NCBI RefSeq assembly: GCF_001420995.1
Contig: NZ_CP012184.1
Coordinates: 1,968,501-2,032,500 of the forward strand
Direction: 5' to 3'
Length of the DNA: 64,000 nucleotides
Source of the DNA: Pseudonocardia sp. EC080619-01
Lineage (GTDB): Bacteria > Actinomycetota > Actinomycetes > Mycobacteriales > Pseudonocardiaceae
Part shown: positions 20,199 to 27,995 of the stretch, in pieces
How the letters are laid out: every line of letters begins with the position of its first letter
Position numbering within the stretch: the first letter of the stretch is position 1
Position numbers and translations under genes: made by a program
The notes under the pieces: model-generated
Database searches by the model: none
Told to the model about the DNA's origin: nothing
The model's input: only the letters and a program-made list of their open reading frames with translations

Positions 20199-20270
20199 CT
20201 TTGCTCTGCACACTCCGGCGCACCGGTCTGCTCCCTGCACCCGGGTGCACCGCCTTGCTCTGCGCACCCG
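20199..20270 (-). repeat. TTTGCTCTGC-family repeat, direct pair (copies 5 and 6)
   Basis: CTTTGCTCTGCACACTC at 20199-20215 and CCTTGCTCTGCGCACCCG at 20253-20270 are direct copies about 54 bp apart in the typA-lpqW intergenic space. A degenerate CTGCACCCGGGTGCACC lies between them. In the upstream-extended lpqW frame they read as QSK-containing peptides, the same register as in the GNAT gene, although here they should be untranslated. Confidence 0.85.
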
Positions 20271-20299
20271 GGCGCACGACCCGCCGCGGACCCCGGACC

Positions 20300-22255
20300 T
20301 CACTTCTCGGCGTTCGCCGCCGCCTTGGCCCGCGACCGGGCGCGGGCACGCAGGTTCGGGTCCAGCTCGATCTTGCGGATCCGGACGTTCTGCGGGGTGA
20401 TCTCGACGCACTCGTCGGGCGCGCAGAACTCCAGCGACTGCTCGAGGCTCAGGATCGTCGGCGGGACCAGCTTGACCAGCACGTCGGACGTCGAGGACCG
20501 GACGTTCGAGAGCTTCTTCTCCCGGGTGATGTTGACCTCGAGGTCCTCGTTGCGGGTGTACTCGCCGACGACCATGCCGCCGTAGACCAGGGTGGTCGGA
20601 CCGACGAACAGGGTCCCGCGGTCGGAGAGCTGGTCGACCGCGTGGCCGGTGACGGGGCCGCTGCGGTCGGAGATCAGCGAGCCCTTGTTGCGGGTGCGGA
20701 TCTCGCCGACCCACGGGCCGTAGCCGTCGAAGACGTGGCTGGCGATCCCGGCGCCGCGGGTGAGCGTGAGGAACTCGGTCCGGAAGCCGATCAGGCCACG
20801 GGCCGGGACCCGGAACTCCATCCGCACGCGCCCCTCACCGTGCACCATGTCGCCCATCTCGCCCTTGCGGCCGGCGAGCAGCTGGGTGACACCGCCGAGG
20901 CTGTCGTCCGGGACGTCGACCGAGAGCTGCTCGAACGGCTCGTGCAGCTTCCCGTCGATCGTCTTCGTGACGACCTGCGGACGGCCGACGGTGAGCTCGA
21001 AGCCCTCCCGGCGCATCTGCTCGACGAGGACCGCGAGGGCCAGCTCGCCACGGCCCTGGACCTCCCAGGTGTCCGGACGGTCGGTCGGCAGCACCCGGAC
21101 GGACACGTTGCCGATGAGCTCGGAGTCCAGCCGGTTCTTCACCAGCCGGGCGGTCAGCTTCTTGCCGGGCAGCGGGTCGCGACCGGCCAGCGGCGAGGTG
21201 TTGGTGCCGATCGTCATCGAGATGGCGGGCTCGTCGACGTCGATCCGCGGCAACGCGACCGGGTGCTCCGGGTCGGCGAGGGTGTCGCCGATGGTCACGT
21301 CCGCGATCCCGGCGACGGCGACGAGGTCACCGGCTCGGGCCTCCTCGGCCGGGACACGGGTGAGCGCCTCGGTCATCATCAGCTCGGTGATCTTGACGCG
21401 CGGGGTGCTGCCGTCCTCCCGGCACCAGGCGACCTGCTGGCCGCGACGGAGCACGCCGCCACGGATCCGGCAGAGCGCGATCCGGCCGAGGAAGCTGGAC
21501 GCGTCGAGGTTGGTGACGTGCATCTGCAGCGGCGCGGACGGGTCGTCGGCCGGCGGCGGGACGACGTCGAGCAGCGTCTCGAAGAGCGGGGTGAGGTCGT
21601 CGGAGTCCGGCAGCTCGCCGTCGCCCGGGCGGATCCGGGAGGCCTTCCCGGCCCGCCCGGAGGCGTAGACGACCGGCAGGTCGAGCAGGTGTGCGGTGGC
21701 CGACTCGTCGAGGCCCAGCTCGTCGGCCAGCTCCAGCAGCAGCTCGAGTGACTCGTCGACGACCTCGGCGATCCGGGCGTCGCCACGGTCGGTCTTGTTG
21801 ACCACGAGCATGACCGGCAGGCCGGCGGCGAGGGTCTTGCGCAGCACGAAACGGGTCTGCGGCAGCGGGCCCTCGGAGGCGTCGACCAGCAGGACGACAC
21901 CGTCGACCATGGACAGGCCGCGCTCGACCTCGCCACCGAAGTCGGCGTGGCCGGGGGTGTCGACGACGTTGATCGTGTAGCCCTGCCAGCTCACCGCGGT
22001 GTGCTTGGCGAGGATCGTGATGCCCTTCTCGCGCTCGAGGTCGCCGGAGTCCATGATCCGGTCGACGGGCTCGGCGCGTTCGCCGAAGGCGCCGGACTGG
22101 CGCAGCATCGCATCGACGAGGGTCGTCTTGCCGTGGTCGACGTGCGCAACGATCGCGACGTTGCGCAGCTCGGGCCGGCCCGCGGAATCGGGCACGGCGT
22201 CGCTTCCGATGGCGGAGGCAGCGTCGAGGGCCGAGGCGGAACGAGGGATGGTCAC
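20300..22255 (-). CDS. typA: ribosome-associated GTPase TypA/BipA
   Basis: A 651-residue translational GTPase. G motifs: AHVDHGKTT (G1, about residues 38-46), EKGITI (G2), [10 protein letters not shown] (G3), NKTD (G4). The EF-Tu-like domain II, EF-G-like domains and the TypA-specific C-terminal domain ([16 protein letters not shown]..., [14 protein letters not shown]) follow. TypA acts in ribosome assembly and stress adaptation, binding the 70S ribosome near the A site. The start is GTG 22255. lpqW follows on the same strand and a small divergent gene starts 64 bp upstream. Confidence 0.95.
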   Translation of the reverse strand: MTIPRSASALDAASAIGSDAVPDSAGRPELRNVAIVAHVDHGKTTLVDAMLRQSGAFGERAEPVDRIMDSGDLEREKGITILAKHTAVSWQGYTINVVDTPGHADFGGEVERGLSMVDGVVLLVDASEGPLPQTRFVLRKTLAAGLPVMLVVNKTDRGDARIAEVVDESLELLLELADELGLDESATAHLLDLPVVYASGRAGKASRIRPGDGELPDSDDLTPLFETLLDVVPPPADDPSAPLQMHVTNLDASSFLGRIALCRIRGGVLRRGQQVAWCREDGSTPRVKITELMMTEALTRVPAEEARAGDLVAVAGIADVTIGDTLADPEHPVALPRIDVDEPAISMTIGTNTSPLAGRDPLPGKKLTARLVKNRLDSELIGNVSVRVLPTDRPDTWEVQGRGELALAVLVEQMRREGFELTVGRPQVVTKTIDGKLHEPFEQLSVDVPDDSLGGVTQLLAGRKGEMGDMVHGEGRVRMEFRVPARGLIGFRTEFLTLTRGAGIASHVFDGYGPWVGEIRTRNKGSLISDRSGPVTGHAVDQLSDRGTLFVGPTTLVYGGMVVGEYTRNEDLEVNITREKKLSNVRSSTSDVLVKLVPPTILSLEQSLEFCAPDECVEITPQNVRIRKIELDPNLRARARSRAKAAANAEK

Positions 22256-22298
22256 ACCACCACGGTATCGGCAGCAACCCCTGCCCCCTGCCCGCGGT

Positions 22299-22317
22299 GC
22301 AGGTTAGCCTGACCTCA
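22299..22317. promoter_or_regulatory. DtxR/IdeR-like iron box
   Basis: GCAGGTTAGCCTGACCTCA matches the DtxR/IdeR 19-bp consensus TTAGGTTAGCCTAACCTAA at 15 of 19 positions by my count. It ends 2 bp before the ATG of the 49-codon gene and lies 44 bp upstream of typA, so either divergent gene could be its target. An iron-dependent repressor bound here would cover the start of a leaderless transcript of the small gene. Confidence 0.55.
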
Positions 22318-22319
22318 TC

Positions 22320-22469
22320 ATGGGTAAGGTCAAGAAGAAGTGCTGCCGCTCCAAGCCGAAGCGCTGCAAGAACTGCCCGGTGGTCGCGATGCGCCTGCGC
22401 AAGGTCGGTGCCGACGACCTGAGCGGCAAGTCGTACCAGCGCGCACTCAAGGTCGCACGGATCTACTGA
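22320..22469 (+). CDS. 49-residue basic cysteine-rich protein
   Basis: A short intact frame from ATG 22320 to TGA 22469. The product is strongly basic at its N-terminus (MGKVKKKCCRSKPKRCKNCP) with four cysteines at residues 8, 9, 16 and 19, followed by a helical-looking tail ending KVARIY. The CC-x6-C-x2-C arrangement could bind a metal ion. Its codon use is typical of this genome (GC-rich third positions), and proteins of this look are widespread in actinobacteria without assigned function; that is from memory and unverified. It is divergent from typA and preceded by a candidate iron box. Confidence 0.72.
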   Translation: MGKVKKKCCRSKPKRCKNCPVVAMRLRKVGADDLSGKSYQRALKVARIY

Positions 22470-22707
22470 CCACAGTGGACGACCGCTGATCAGCGGCTGA
22501 GCCGGTCCGTCGATCGACACGGGCCGAGCGGGCGGAGTGGCCCGGAGCGCGGCGGAGCGCGTCCCCGGACTCCGCCTGCGCCCCCGACGACGGCCGGTCG
22601 AACCCGTCCGTCGGCAGCGTCCGGGAGCCCCACGGACCACCCCGCGGGCATGGCCGGGATCACACGGTCTGCTGCGTCACCCCGGTGCCGCGGGGCCACC
22701 GGAACCG

Positions 22708-23763
22708 TCATCCGGCGGCCCGTCCGGCCGTGGCGCCACCGGGCCCGGCCGGTCGCCCGGACACCGCGGCGCCCAGCGCGGCGAGGGTGGCGGCGGGGCG
22801 TCCCACGGGGTCCGACGGGTCGAGCACGAGCACCCGCCAGCCGTGCCGGCGGAGCATCGCCCGCCGCCAGCCCGCCCCGCACCCGTCACCCACCGACGAG
22901 GCTCCGCGGATCTCCACCGCGACCCGGGCGTCGGGGAACGCCAGCCGCAGGACGACGCCGGCGATCTGGTGCTCGGAGCGCCACCCGGTCACCCGTTCCT
23001 GCACGAGCAGGGCGCGGAGCCGGTGCTGGGCGTGCTCGACGGCCTGCCCGGTCGCGGAGGCCAGCATCCGGGCGACGGCCGACGACCCGTGCGCGCCGCG
23101 GTACCTCCCGAGGGCGGCGGTGAGCGTGGCCAGGTCCGGGACGGACCGGGCACCTCCCGTTCCCGCCCCGGACAGGACCCGGGTCAGCAGGGCCTCCCCC
23201 GCGACGTGCGGTTCGAGGGCCGCCTCGATCAGCGCGAGCGCCGGCGCGGCGACGGCGATCCGGTCCCGGTGCACGACGTCGGCCTGGTTCAGCCCGCGGC
23301 GGCGGACCTGCACCTCCGGCCGGGGGCGCGGCGCGCGCCGGCGGGGGACGGTCACGGTGACCGTCACCGGGGCGTCCGGGAGCAGCCCCCACCACCAGGC
23401 GGCCGCGGCGCCGGTGAGGACCGCGTCCTCCCCCGCCCACAGCACCGCCGCCCGCACCCGGCCGGCATCAGTGACCGCGTACGCGGTGTCCCGGTAGACC
23501 CGCGGATGCACCGGCACCCAGCGGCGCGCCGCCAGCCGGCGGTCCACGGCGTCCGGTGAGACGCCCGCCCGCACCGCCTGGCCACGGGAGAGCACACCGT
23601 CCTGGGCGGCGAGGAGGTGCTCGACAGGACCGGGCGGGGCGCTCCGCGACCGGCGACGGCCGGGTGGCGCTCCGTGCGACCCGGCGGAGCCGGCGGCAGA
23701 CCCCCGGGACGGGGACGGGGACGAGGACGGCGGGAGGGTGGAGGGCATCGGGCTGCGAGTCAT
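22708..23763 (-). CDS. solitary AbiEi/DUF559-type protein, degenerate C-terminal domain
   Basis: The 351-residue protein has a Ser/Pro-rich start, then a winged-helix-like EHLLAAQDGVLSRGQAVRAG...VHPRVYRDTAYAV (about residues 45-95), as in AbiEi-family antitoxin domains, a middle part with VLTGAAAAWWWGLLPDAPVTVTV, and a C-terminal part that lines up with DUF559/Vsr-like endonuclease folds (LRLAFPDARVAVEIRGAS...RRAMLRRHGWRVLVLD). The acidic-Asp motif usual there (E-x-D-G) reads EIRG, so nuclease activity is doubtful. ATG 23763 is the first start; 23748 is also possible. No AbiEii toxin gene is adjacent. Compare the second such gene at 54075-55043. Confidence 0.7.
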   Translation of the reverse strand: MTRSPMPSTLPPSSSPSPSRGSAAGSAGSHGAPPGRRRSRSAPPGPVEHLLAAQDGVLSRGQAVRAGVSPDAVDRRLAARRWVPVHPRVYRDTAYAVTDAGRVRAAVLWAGEDAVLTGAAAAWWWGLLPDAPVTVTVTVPRRRAPRPRPEVQVRRRGLNQADVVHRDRIAVAAPALALIEAALEPHVAGEALLTRVLSGAGTGGARSVPDLATLTAALGRYRGAHGSSAVARMLASATGQAVEHAQHRLRALLVQERVTGWRSEHQIAGVVLRLAFPDARVAVEIRGASSVGDGCGAGWRRAMLRRHGWRVLVLDPSDPVGRPAATLAALGAAVSGRPAGPGGATAGRAAG

Positions 23764-23855
23764 GCGGCTTGGACGACACCCGGGGCCCGGCGGTTCCCCC
23801 GACTTCCGGAGCCGTCGTCGTTCCGGCACGGTCCACCGCGGTCCACGTGCCGGGA

Positions 23856-24680
23856 TCAGGACCGGAGCAGGTCGACCAGCTCCGCGACGACGGCCCGGTC
23901 CGCGTCGAGCCAGCCGAGGGCCGCCACCTCGTGCGCCCCGACCCACCGCAGCGACCGGTGCTCGCGGGCCTCCGGCTCGGGTGAGTCCGGCGTGAGCCGG
24001 GCGGTGCGGATACGCAGCACCCGGCGCCCGATCGGCAGGTCGGTCCCGATCCGGCCGTCCGCGCGGATCCGTGCCCCCAGCTCCTCCCGGCACTCCCGGA
24101 CGAGCGCGTCCGTCTCGCTCTCCCCGGGCTCGACCCCACCTCCGGGCAGCTCCCAGCGACCGGCGAGCTCGGCCGGGTAGGACCGCTGGGCGACGAGCAG
24201 CCGCCCGTCGCGCACGATCGCCGCACCGACGACGACGGGGGCCCGGCCGAGCTCCCCGGCCCGCTCGGCGACGACGTCGCGGCGCGCCCCGAGCAGGCGA
24301 CGGCCGTACCGGCGCAGCACCGGGTCGGAGAGCCGTCCGAGGACGCCGAACGGCGGTGACCAGGTGAGTTCGTCGCGGACCCGGGTACCGGCGCCGTCCG
24401 GGATGACCCGGGTCGCGTGCCGCAGGACGGCGGCCGGTCCCGTCGCGAGCTCGGACCACACTCCGGCAACGCCGGCCCGGGTGATCCGGGTCCGGCAGGC
24501 GAGGACCCCGGCCGGCAGGGCGACCCGCACCTCGTCGCCGGCGACGAGCAGCCGGGCGGGGGCGGTGAGCCGCGCACCGGTCCGGGAGAGCGCCTGCTCC
24601 GCAACGGCCGTCTCCCGGAGGACCCCCGCGACGAGCGCCGGTGGTGCGTCCACGTGGTGGTCGAGGGTCAGCACGGGCAC
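23856..24680 (-). CDS. START/SRPBCC-like domain fused to a Nudix hydrolase
   Basis: A 274-residue fusion. Residues 1-145 look like an SRPBCC (polyketide cyclase/START) domain: LTLDHHVDAPPALVAGVL at the start, ITRAGVAGVWSELATG in the middle and VRDELTWSPPFGVLGRLSDPV before the C-terminal helix. Residues 150-274 are a Nudix domain with the box GGGVEPGESETDALVRECRE then ELGA, preceded by LLVAQRSYPAELAGRWELPG, close to MutT/8-oxo-dGTP and CTP pyrophosphatases. GTG 24680 was chosen because the domain begins there. The pairing suggests a hydrophobic-ligand sensor joined to a nucleotide or phosphorylated-metabolite hydrolase; no substrate can be named. Confidence 0.78.
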   Translation of the reverse strand: MPVLTLDHHVDAPPALVAGVLRETAVAEQALSRTGARLTAPARLLVAGDEVRVALPAGVLACRTRITRAGVAGVWSELATGPAAVLRHATRVIPDGAGTRVRDELTWSPPFGVLGRLSDPVLRRYGRRLLGARRDVVAERAGELGRAPVVVGAAIVRDGRLLVAQRSYPAELAGRWELPGGGVEPGESETDALVRECREELGARIRADGRIGTDLPIGRRVLRIRTARLTPDSPEPEAREHRSLRWVGAHEVAALGWLDADRAVVAELVDLLRS

Positions 24681-24775
24681 ACGGACGATCCTCGCAGGAC
24701 GGGTCCCGGCGGCCGTCCCGGGCCGGATCTCGCCGAAACGCCACGGCCACCGGCGGTCGCGGCCAGGCTGGCGGC

Positions 24776-25774
24776 GTGCAGCAGACCCTCGGCGCTCCCG
24801 GAGAACGGGCTGTCCCGGCCGCCCGGCCACCCGCCGTCCGCATGACCGGCCTGGGCCGGGACTTCGGCGCGGTGCGCGCCGTCGACGGCGTCGACCTGGA
24901 CGTCCCGATGGGATCGATCCTGGGCCTGCTCGGGCCGAACGGGGCGGGCAAGACCACGCTGCTGCGGATGCTGCTCGGGCTGCTCGCCCCGACCGACGGC
25001 ACGATCGAGCTGCTCGGGCGGCAGCTCCCGGGTCGGGCCGCCGAGGTCCTCCCGCACGTCGGCGCCCTGATCGAGGGCCCGGCGCTGCACGGGCACCGGA
25101 CGGGCAGGCAGAACCTGCTGCGGTACGCGGCGGCCGAACCGCTGCTGGCCACCGACCGGGTCCTGACCGCCGTCGCCGCCGTCCTGGAGCGGGTCGGGCT
25201 CAGCGGCGCTGCGGACCGGAAGGTGCGCGAGTACTCGCTCGGCATGCGGCAGCGGCTGGGCCTCGCCGTCCCGCTGCTGACCCGACGACGGCTGGTGGTC
25301 CTCGACGAGCCGACCAACGGTCTCGATCCGGCCGGCACCCGCGACGTCCGCCGGCTCGTCGCGGAGATGCACGCGGCCGGCGCGACCGTGGTGGTCAGCT
25401 CGCACCTGCTCGCCGAGATCGAGACCACCTGCACGCACGTCGCCGTGCTGCGGGCGGGGCGGCTGGTGGCCGCGGGCCCGTTGCGGGACCTGCTCGACGG
25501 CGCGGCCGGACGGCTGGTCGTGACCACACCGGACGGCGGCCGCGCGGTCCGTGTCCTGCTCGACCGCGGCATCGACGCCGAGGTGGCACCGGAGGGCCGG
25601 GTGCAGGTCGCGGCCGGGCCGCCGGCGCCGGACGTCGTCGCGCTGCTCGTGCACGCCGGTGTCGCGGTGCACGGGGTGACCCGGCCCGTGGCCCGACTGG
25701 AGGAGGTCTTCGCCGACCTCACCGGGGACCCCGGCCGGAGCCGGACGCCCGGTGGACCCGGGGCCTACCGGTGA
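24776..25774 (+). CDS. ABC transporter ATPase (exporter type)
   Basis: A 332-residue ATPase of the CcmA/DrrA-like exporter class: GPNGAGKTT Walker A near residue 61, YSLGMRQRLGLAVPLL signature, LVVLDEPTNGLDP Walker B and SSHLLAEIE H-loop. The extended C-terminal region after about residue 235 (LLDGAAGRLVVTTPDGG...) is typical of ABC-2 exporter ATPases. The start is GTG 24776, or ATG 24842, which still precedes the domain. The next gene's GTG overlaps this stop by 4 bp, so the permease partner is the product of 25771-26574. Substrate unknown (drug, lipid or peptide). Confidence 0.87.
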   Translation: MQQTLGAPGERAVPAARPPAVRMTGLGRDFGAVRAVDGVDLDVPMGSILGLLGPNGAGKTTLLRMLLGLLAPTDGTIELLGRQLPGRAAEVLPHVGALIEGPALHGHRTGRQNLLRYAAAEPLLATDRVLTAVAAVLERVGLSGAADRKVREYSLGMRQRLGLAVPLLTRRRLVVLDEPTNGLDPAGTRDVRRLVAEMHAAGATVVVSSHLLAEIETTCTHVAVLRAGRLVAAGPLRDLLDGAAGRLVVTTPDGGRAVRVLLDRGIDAEVAPEGRVQVAAGPPAPDVVALLVHAGVAVHGVTRPVARLEEVFADLTGDPGRSRTPGGPGAYR

Positions 25775-26574
25775 GCACCGCGGTCCGCCCCGGTACGGCA
25801 CCGCGCGCGGCCGGCCGGGCCACCGCGGCACCGCTCCCCCGCCTCCTCCACTCGGAGCTCGAGCTGGCCCTGGCGCGCCCGCGGACCGCCGTCGTGCTCG
25901 CCGCGGCGGCGGCCGTCCCGGTGCTCGCGACGCTCGCCCTGGCCGGCGGGCCCGGCGACCTGACCCACGCGCTGGGTGTCCTGGTGGTCGCTCTGTCCGA
26001 GCCGGCCGCGTTCTCCCTGGGCATGCCCCTCGTGCTCGTCGCCGCGGACGCGTTCGCCGGCGAGCGGGGCAGCGGCACCCTCGACGGGCTGCGCCTGTCG
26101 CCGGTCGGCCCCGGACGGTTGTTGCTGCTCAAGGTCTCGGCGGTGGCGTGTGCGGCGACCCTGTCCGCACTCGTCGTGGTCGCCGCCGCGCTGGTCGCCG
26201 GTGGCCTGGTGCTGGGCGCCGGGCCGTACGGCACCGGGGTGACGCTCGGGCGGGCGCTCGTCCTCGCCGCCTGGGTGACCGGGCAGCTGACCGGGCTCGG
26301 TCTGCTGCTCCTCGCGTTGTCGGCGGCGGTGCGGCGACCGGCGGTCGTGGTCGCCACCGGGCTCGCCGCCCTCACCGCCGCCCCGCTGGTCGCGACGGTC
26401 CTCCCGGATGCCGCCGCCGTGCTCCCCTCCGGGCACTGGCACGAGGTCCTCGCCGCGGTCACGGCCGTACCCGCCGACACCGGCGCGGCGTGGGCCACCA
26501 CGGTGCGCGCGGCGGGGTTCGCCGTGGCCGGGGCCGGGATCGTGCTGTTCCTGCTCACCCGCCGCGACGGGTGA
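25771..26574 (+). CDS. ABC-2 type transporter permease
   Basis: A 267-residue polytopic membrane protein with six predicted helices (e.g. TAVVLAAAAAVPVLATLAL; VSAVACAATLSALVVVAAAL; LLLLALSAAVRRPAVVVATGL). DAFAGERGSGTLDGLRLSPV is the conserved ABC-2 motif E-R-x-x-G-T-L. It overlaps the ATPase stop by 4 bp (GTGA) and forms a half-size exporter with it, presumably as a homodimer with two ATPase subunits. Confidence 0.82.
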   Translation: MSTAVRPGTAPRAAGRATAAPLPRLLHSELELALARPRTAVVLAAAAAVPVLATLALAGGPGDLTHALGVLVVALSEPAAFSLGMPLVLVAADAFAGERGSGTLDGLRLSPVGPGRLLLLKVSAVACAATLSALVVVAAALVAGGLVLGAGPYGTGVTLGRALVLAAWVTGQLTGLGLLLLALSAAVRRPAVVVATGLAALTAAPLVATVLPDAAAVLPSGHWHEVLAAVTAVPADTGAAWATTVRAAGFAVAGAGIVLFLLTRRDG

Positions 26575-26627
26575 CCCGGCGGTCGTCCCGCCGTGACGCG
26601 CGGTCCGGTCTGCGCCACGATGGGCCG

Positions 26628-26927
26628 ATGGCCACCCCGCTGCTGACCGACGCCGAGATCACCGACGCCCTGCGGACGCTCCCGGGCTGGGACCGGGACG
26701 GGGACTCGATCGTCCGCACCGCACGGCTGCCCGACTTCGTCGCCGCCGTGTCGGTGGTGGACCGCGTCGCCGACGACGCCGAGGCCGCCGACCATCACCC
26801 GGACATCGACATCCGCTACAACACGCTCACGTTCCGGCTCTCCACGCACTCCGAGGGCGGGCTCACCGCCAAGGACACCGGCCTGGCCGGCCAGATCTCC
26901 GACCGGATCGCCACCGCAGGCGGCTGA
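26628..26927 (+). CDS. 4a-hydroxytetrahydrobiopterin dehydratase (PCD/DCoH)
   Basis: A 99-residue protein of the pterin-4a-carbinolamine dehydratase family. The motif DHHPDIDIRYNTLTFRLSTH, with the active-site histidines, spans residues 63-83, and GLTAKDTGLAGQIS completes the conserved C-terminus. It dehydrates 4a-hydroxy-tetrahydropterin after aromatic amino acid hydroxylation. Free-standing copies without an adjacent phenylalanine hydroxylase, as here, are common, and their real substrate is uncertain; roles with molybdopterin have been proposed. The start is ATG 26628. Confidence 0.88.
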   Translation: MATPLLTDAEITDALRTLPGWDRDGDSIVRTARLPDFVAAVSVVDRVADDAEAADHHPDIDIRYNTLTFRLSTHSEGGLTAKDTGLAGQISDRIATAGG

Positions 26928-26952
26928 GCCCGGCCGGGACGGCCCGGCCGCC

Positions 26953-27765
26953 TCAGAGCCGGCGGTTGCGCAGGACCGGGATCTGCTCGCGGACCTCGGC
27001 GGCGACCGCCGGGTCGACGTCGGCGACGAGCACACCCGGGCCGGCGTCGAGCGAGTGCACGATCTCCCCGCGCGGTCCGGCGACCAGGCTGTACCCGATC
27101 CCGGTGGGGGCCTTGCCGTGCTCCCGGCCGACGGTCGTCGGGTCGGCCTGGTCACAGGCGACGACGAACGACCCGGTGTCCAGCGCCCGCGCGCGGACCA
27201 GCAGCTCCCACTGCTCGCGCTTCCCCGCTCCCGCACCCCAGGACGCGGGCACGAGCTGGACGGTCGCGCCCGCGTCGGCGAGCCGCTGGTAGAGCCCGGG
27301 GAACCGGACGTCGTAGCAGGTGGAGAGCCCGACCCGGACCGGATCGGTGCCGGGCCCGTCCGCCTCCGGGACGTCGACCGTGACCGGTTCGGTCCCCGGC
27401 GCGACGGTGTCGGACTCGGCGAACCCGAACGCGTCGAACATGTGGATCTTGTCGTAGTGGGTGTCCACACCGGCACCGGTGACCAGGAGGGTGTTGCGGA
27501 CCCGGCCGTCACCGGAGGGGGTGAACATCCCGACCACCACCGTGATCCCGGCGGCCGCGGCCAGCCCACGCACCCGCGACGCCCACGGCCCGTCCAGAGG
27601 CTCGGCGACCGGTCCCAGCGCGGTGCCGAAGCAACACATGCCGGCCTCGGGGAACACGACGATGCGGGCCCCCGCACCGGCCGCCTCCCGGACCCGCGGT
27701 CCGATCTCGGCGAGGTTCTCCTCGGGGTCGCGGGTGGAGGAGATCTGGGCCAGTGCGATCCGCAT
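26953..27765 (-). CDS. carbon-nitrogen hydrolase (nitrilase superfamily)
   Basis: A 270-residue Nit-type amidase. The catalytic triad is visible: Glu in VVFPEAGMCCFG (about residue 41), Lys in THYDKIHMFDAFG (about 108) and Cys in GLSTCYDVRFPGLYQ (about 149). The sequence resembles the branch containing omega-amidase and deaminated-glutathione amidase. The ATG at 27765 begins MRIALAQISS, the normal family start; a frame to 27918 overlaps the DAHP synthase leader on the other strand. Its exact amide substrate is not predictable. Confidence 0.85.
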   Translation of the reverse strand: MRIALAQISSTRDPEENLAEIGPRVREAAGAGARIVVFPEAGMCCFGTALGPVAEPLDGPWASRVRGLAAAAGITVVVGMFTPSGDGRVRNTLLVTGAGVDTHYDKIHMFDAFGFAESDTVAPGTEPVTVDVPEADGPGTDPVRVGLSTCYDVRFPGLYQRLADAGATVQLVPASWGAGAGKREQWELLVRARALDTGSFVVACDQADPTTVGREHGKAPTGIGYSLVAGPRGEIVHSLDAGPGVLVADVDPAVAAEVREQIPVLRNRRL

Positions 27766-27839
27766 GGACCGGTCGTACCACGTCCACCTGGTGGACGCGC
27801 CGGTCGAGCCGCGGGCGGAACGTGGGGTACGGTCGAACC

Positions 27840-27911
27840 GTGCTGCGCGCCTACTACTACTGGTTTCGCCAGCCGGCCCGGGATGGGTCGGCCGGCGCGG
27901 TAGCGCGCTGA
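27840..27911 (+). CDS. aromatic leader peptide of the DAHP synthase gene (YYYWF)
   Basis: A 23-codon frame, GTG 27840 to TGA 27911, begins VLRA and then has five consecutive aromatic codons, TAC TAC TAC TGG TTT (residues 5-9). It ends 84 bp before the DAHP synthase ATG, whose product opens the Phe/Tyr/Trp pathway. The design is that of an attenuation leader: ribosomes stall when charged tRNA-Tyr, tRNA-Trp or tRNA-Phe is scarce. Competing hairpins follow (27872-27992). The clustering of the rarest residues in front of exactly this gene is hard to explain by chance. Confidence 0.85.
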   Translation: MLRAYYYWFRQPARDGSAGAVAR

Positions 27912-27995
27912 CCTCCATCCCCGCGAGCCGGCATCACGGACCGGCTCGGGCACGGTGATCCGGGGCGGTCTGCCGGGAAAGGACCGCCGTCCCCG
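27872..27995 (+). promoter_or_regulatory. candidate attenuator hairpins upstream of DAHP synthase
   Basis: Visible stems: arms 27872-27878/27890-27896 within the leader codons; 27924-27931/27941-27948 (8 bp, loop 9); and 27962-27970/27982-27992 (GGCGGTC pairing with GACCGCC plus outer pairs), whose loop contains the ribosome-binding site GGGAAAGG. The segment 27892-27900 can alternatively pair with 27921-27931, which excludes the second stem. The arrangement fits ribosome-position control of either termination or ribosome-site access; the last stem has no U tract. Confidence 0.65.
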
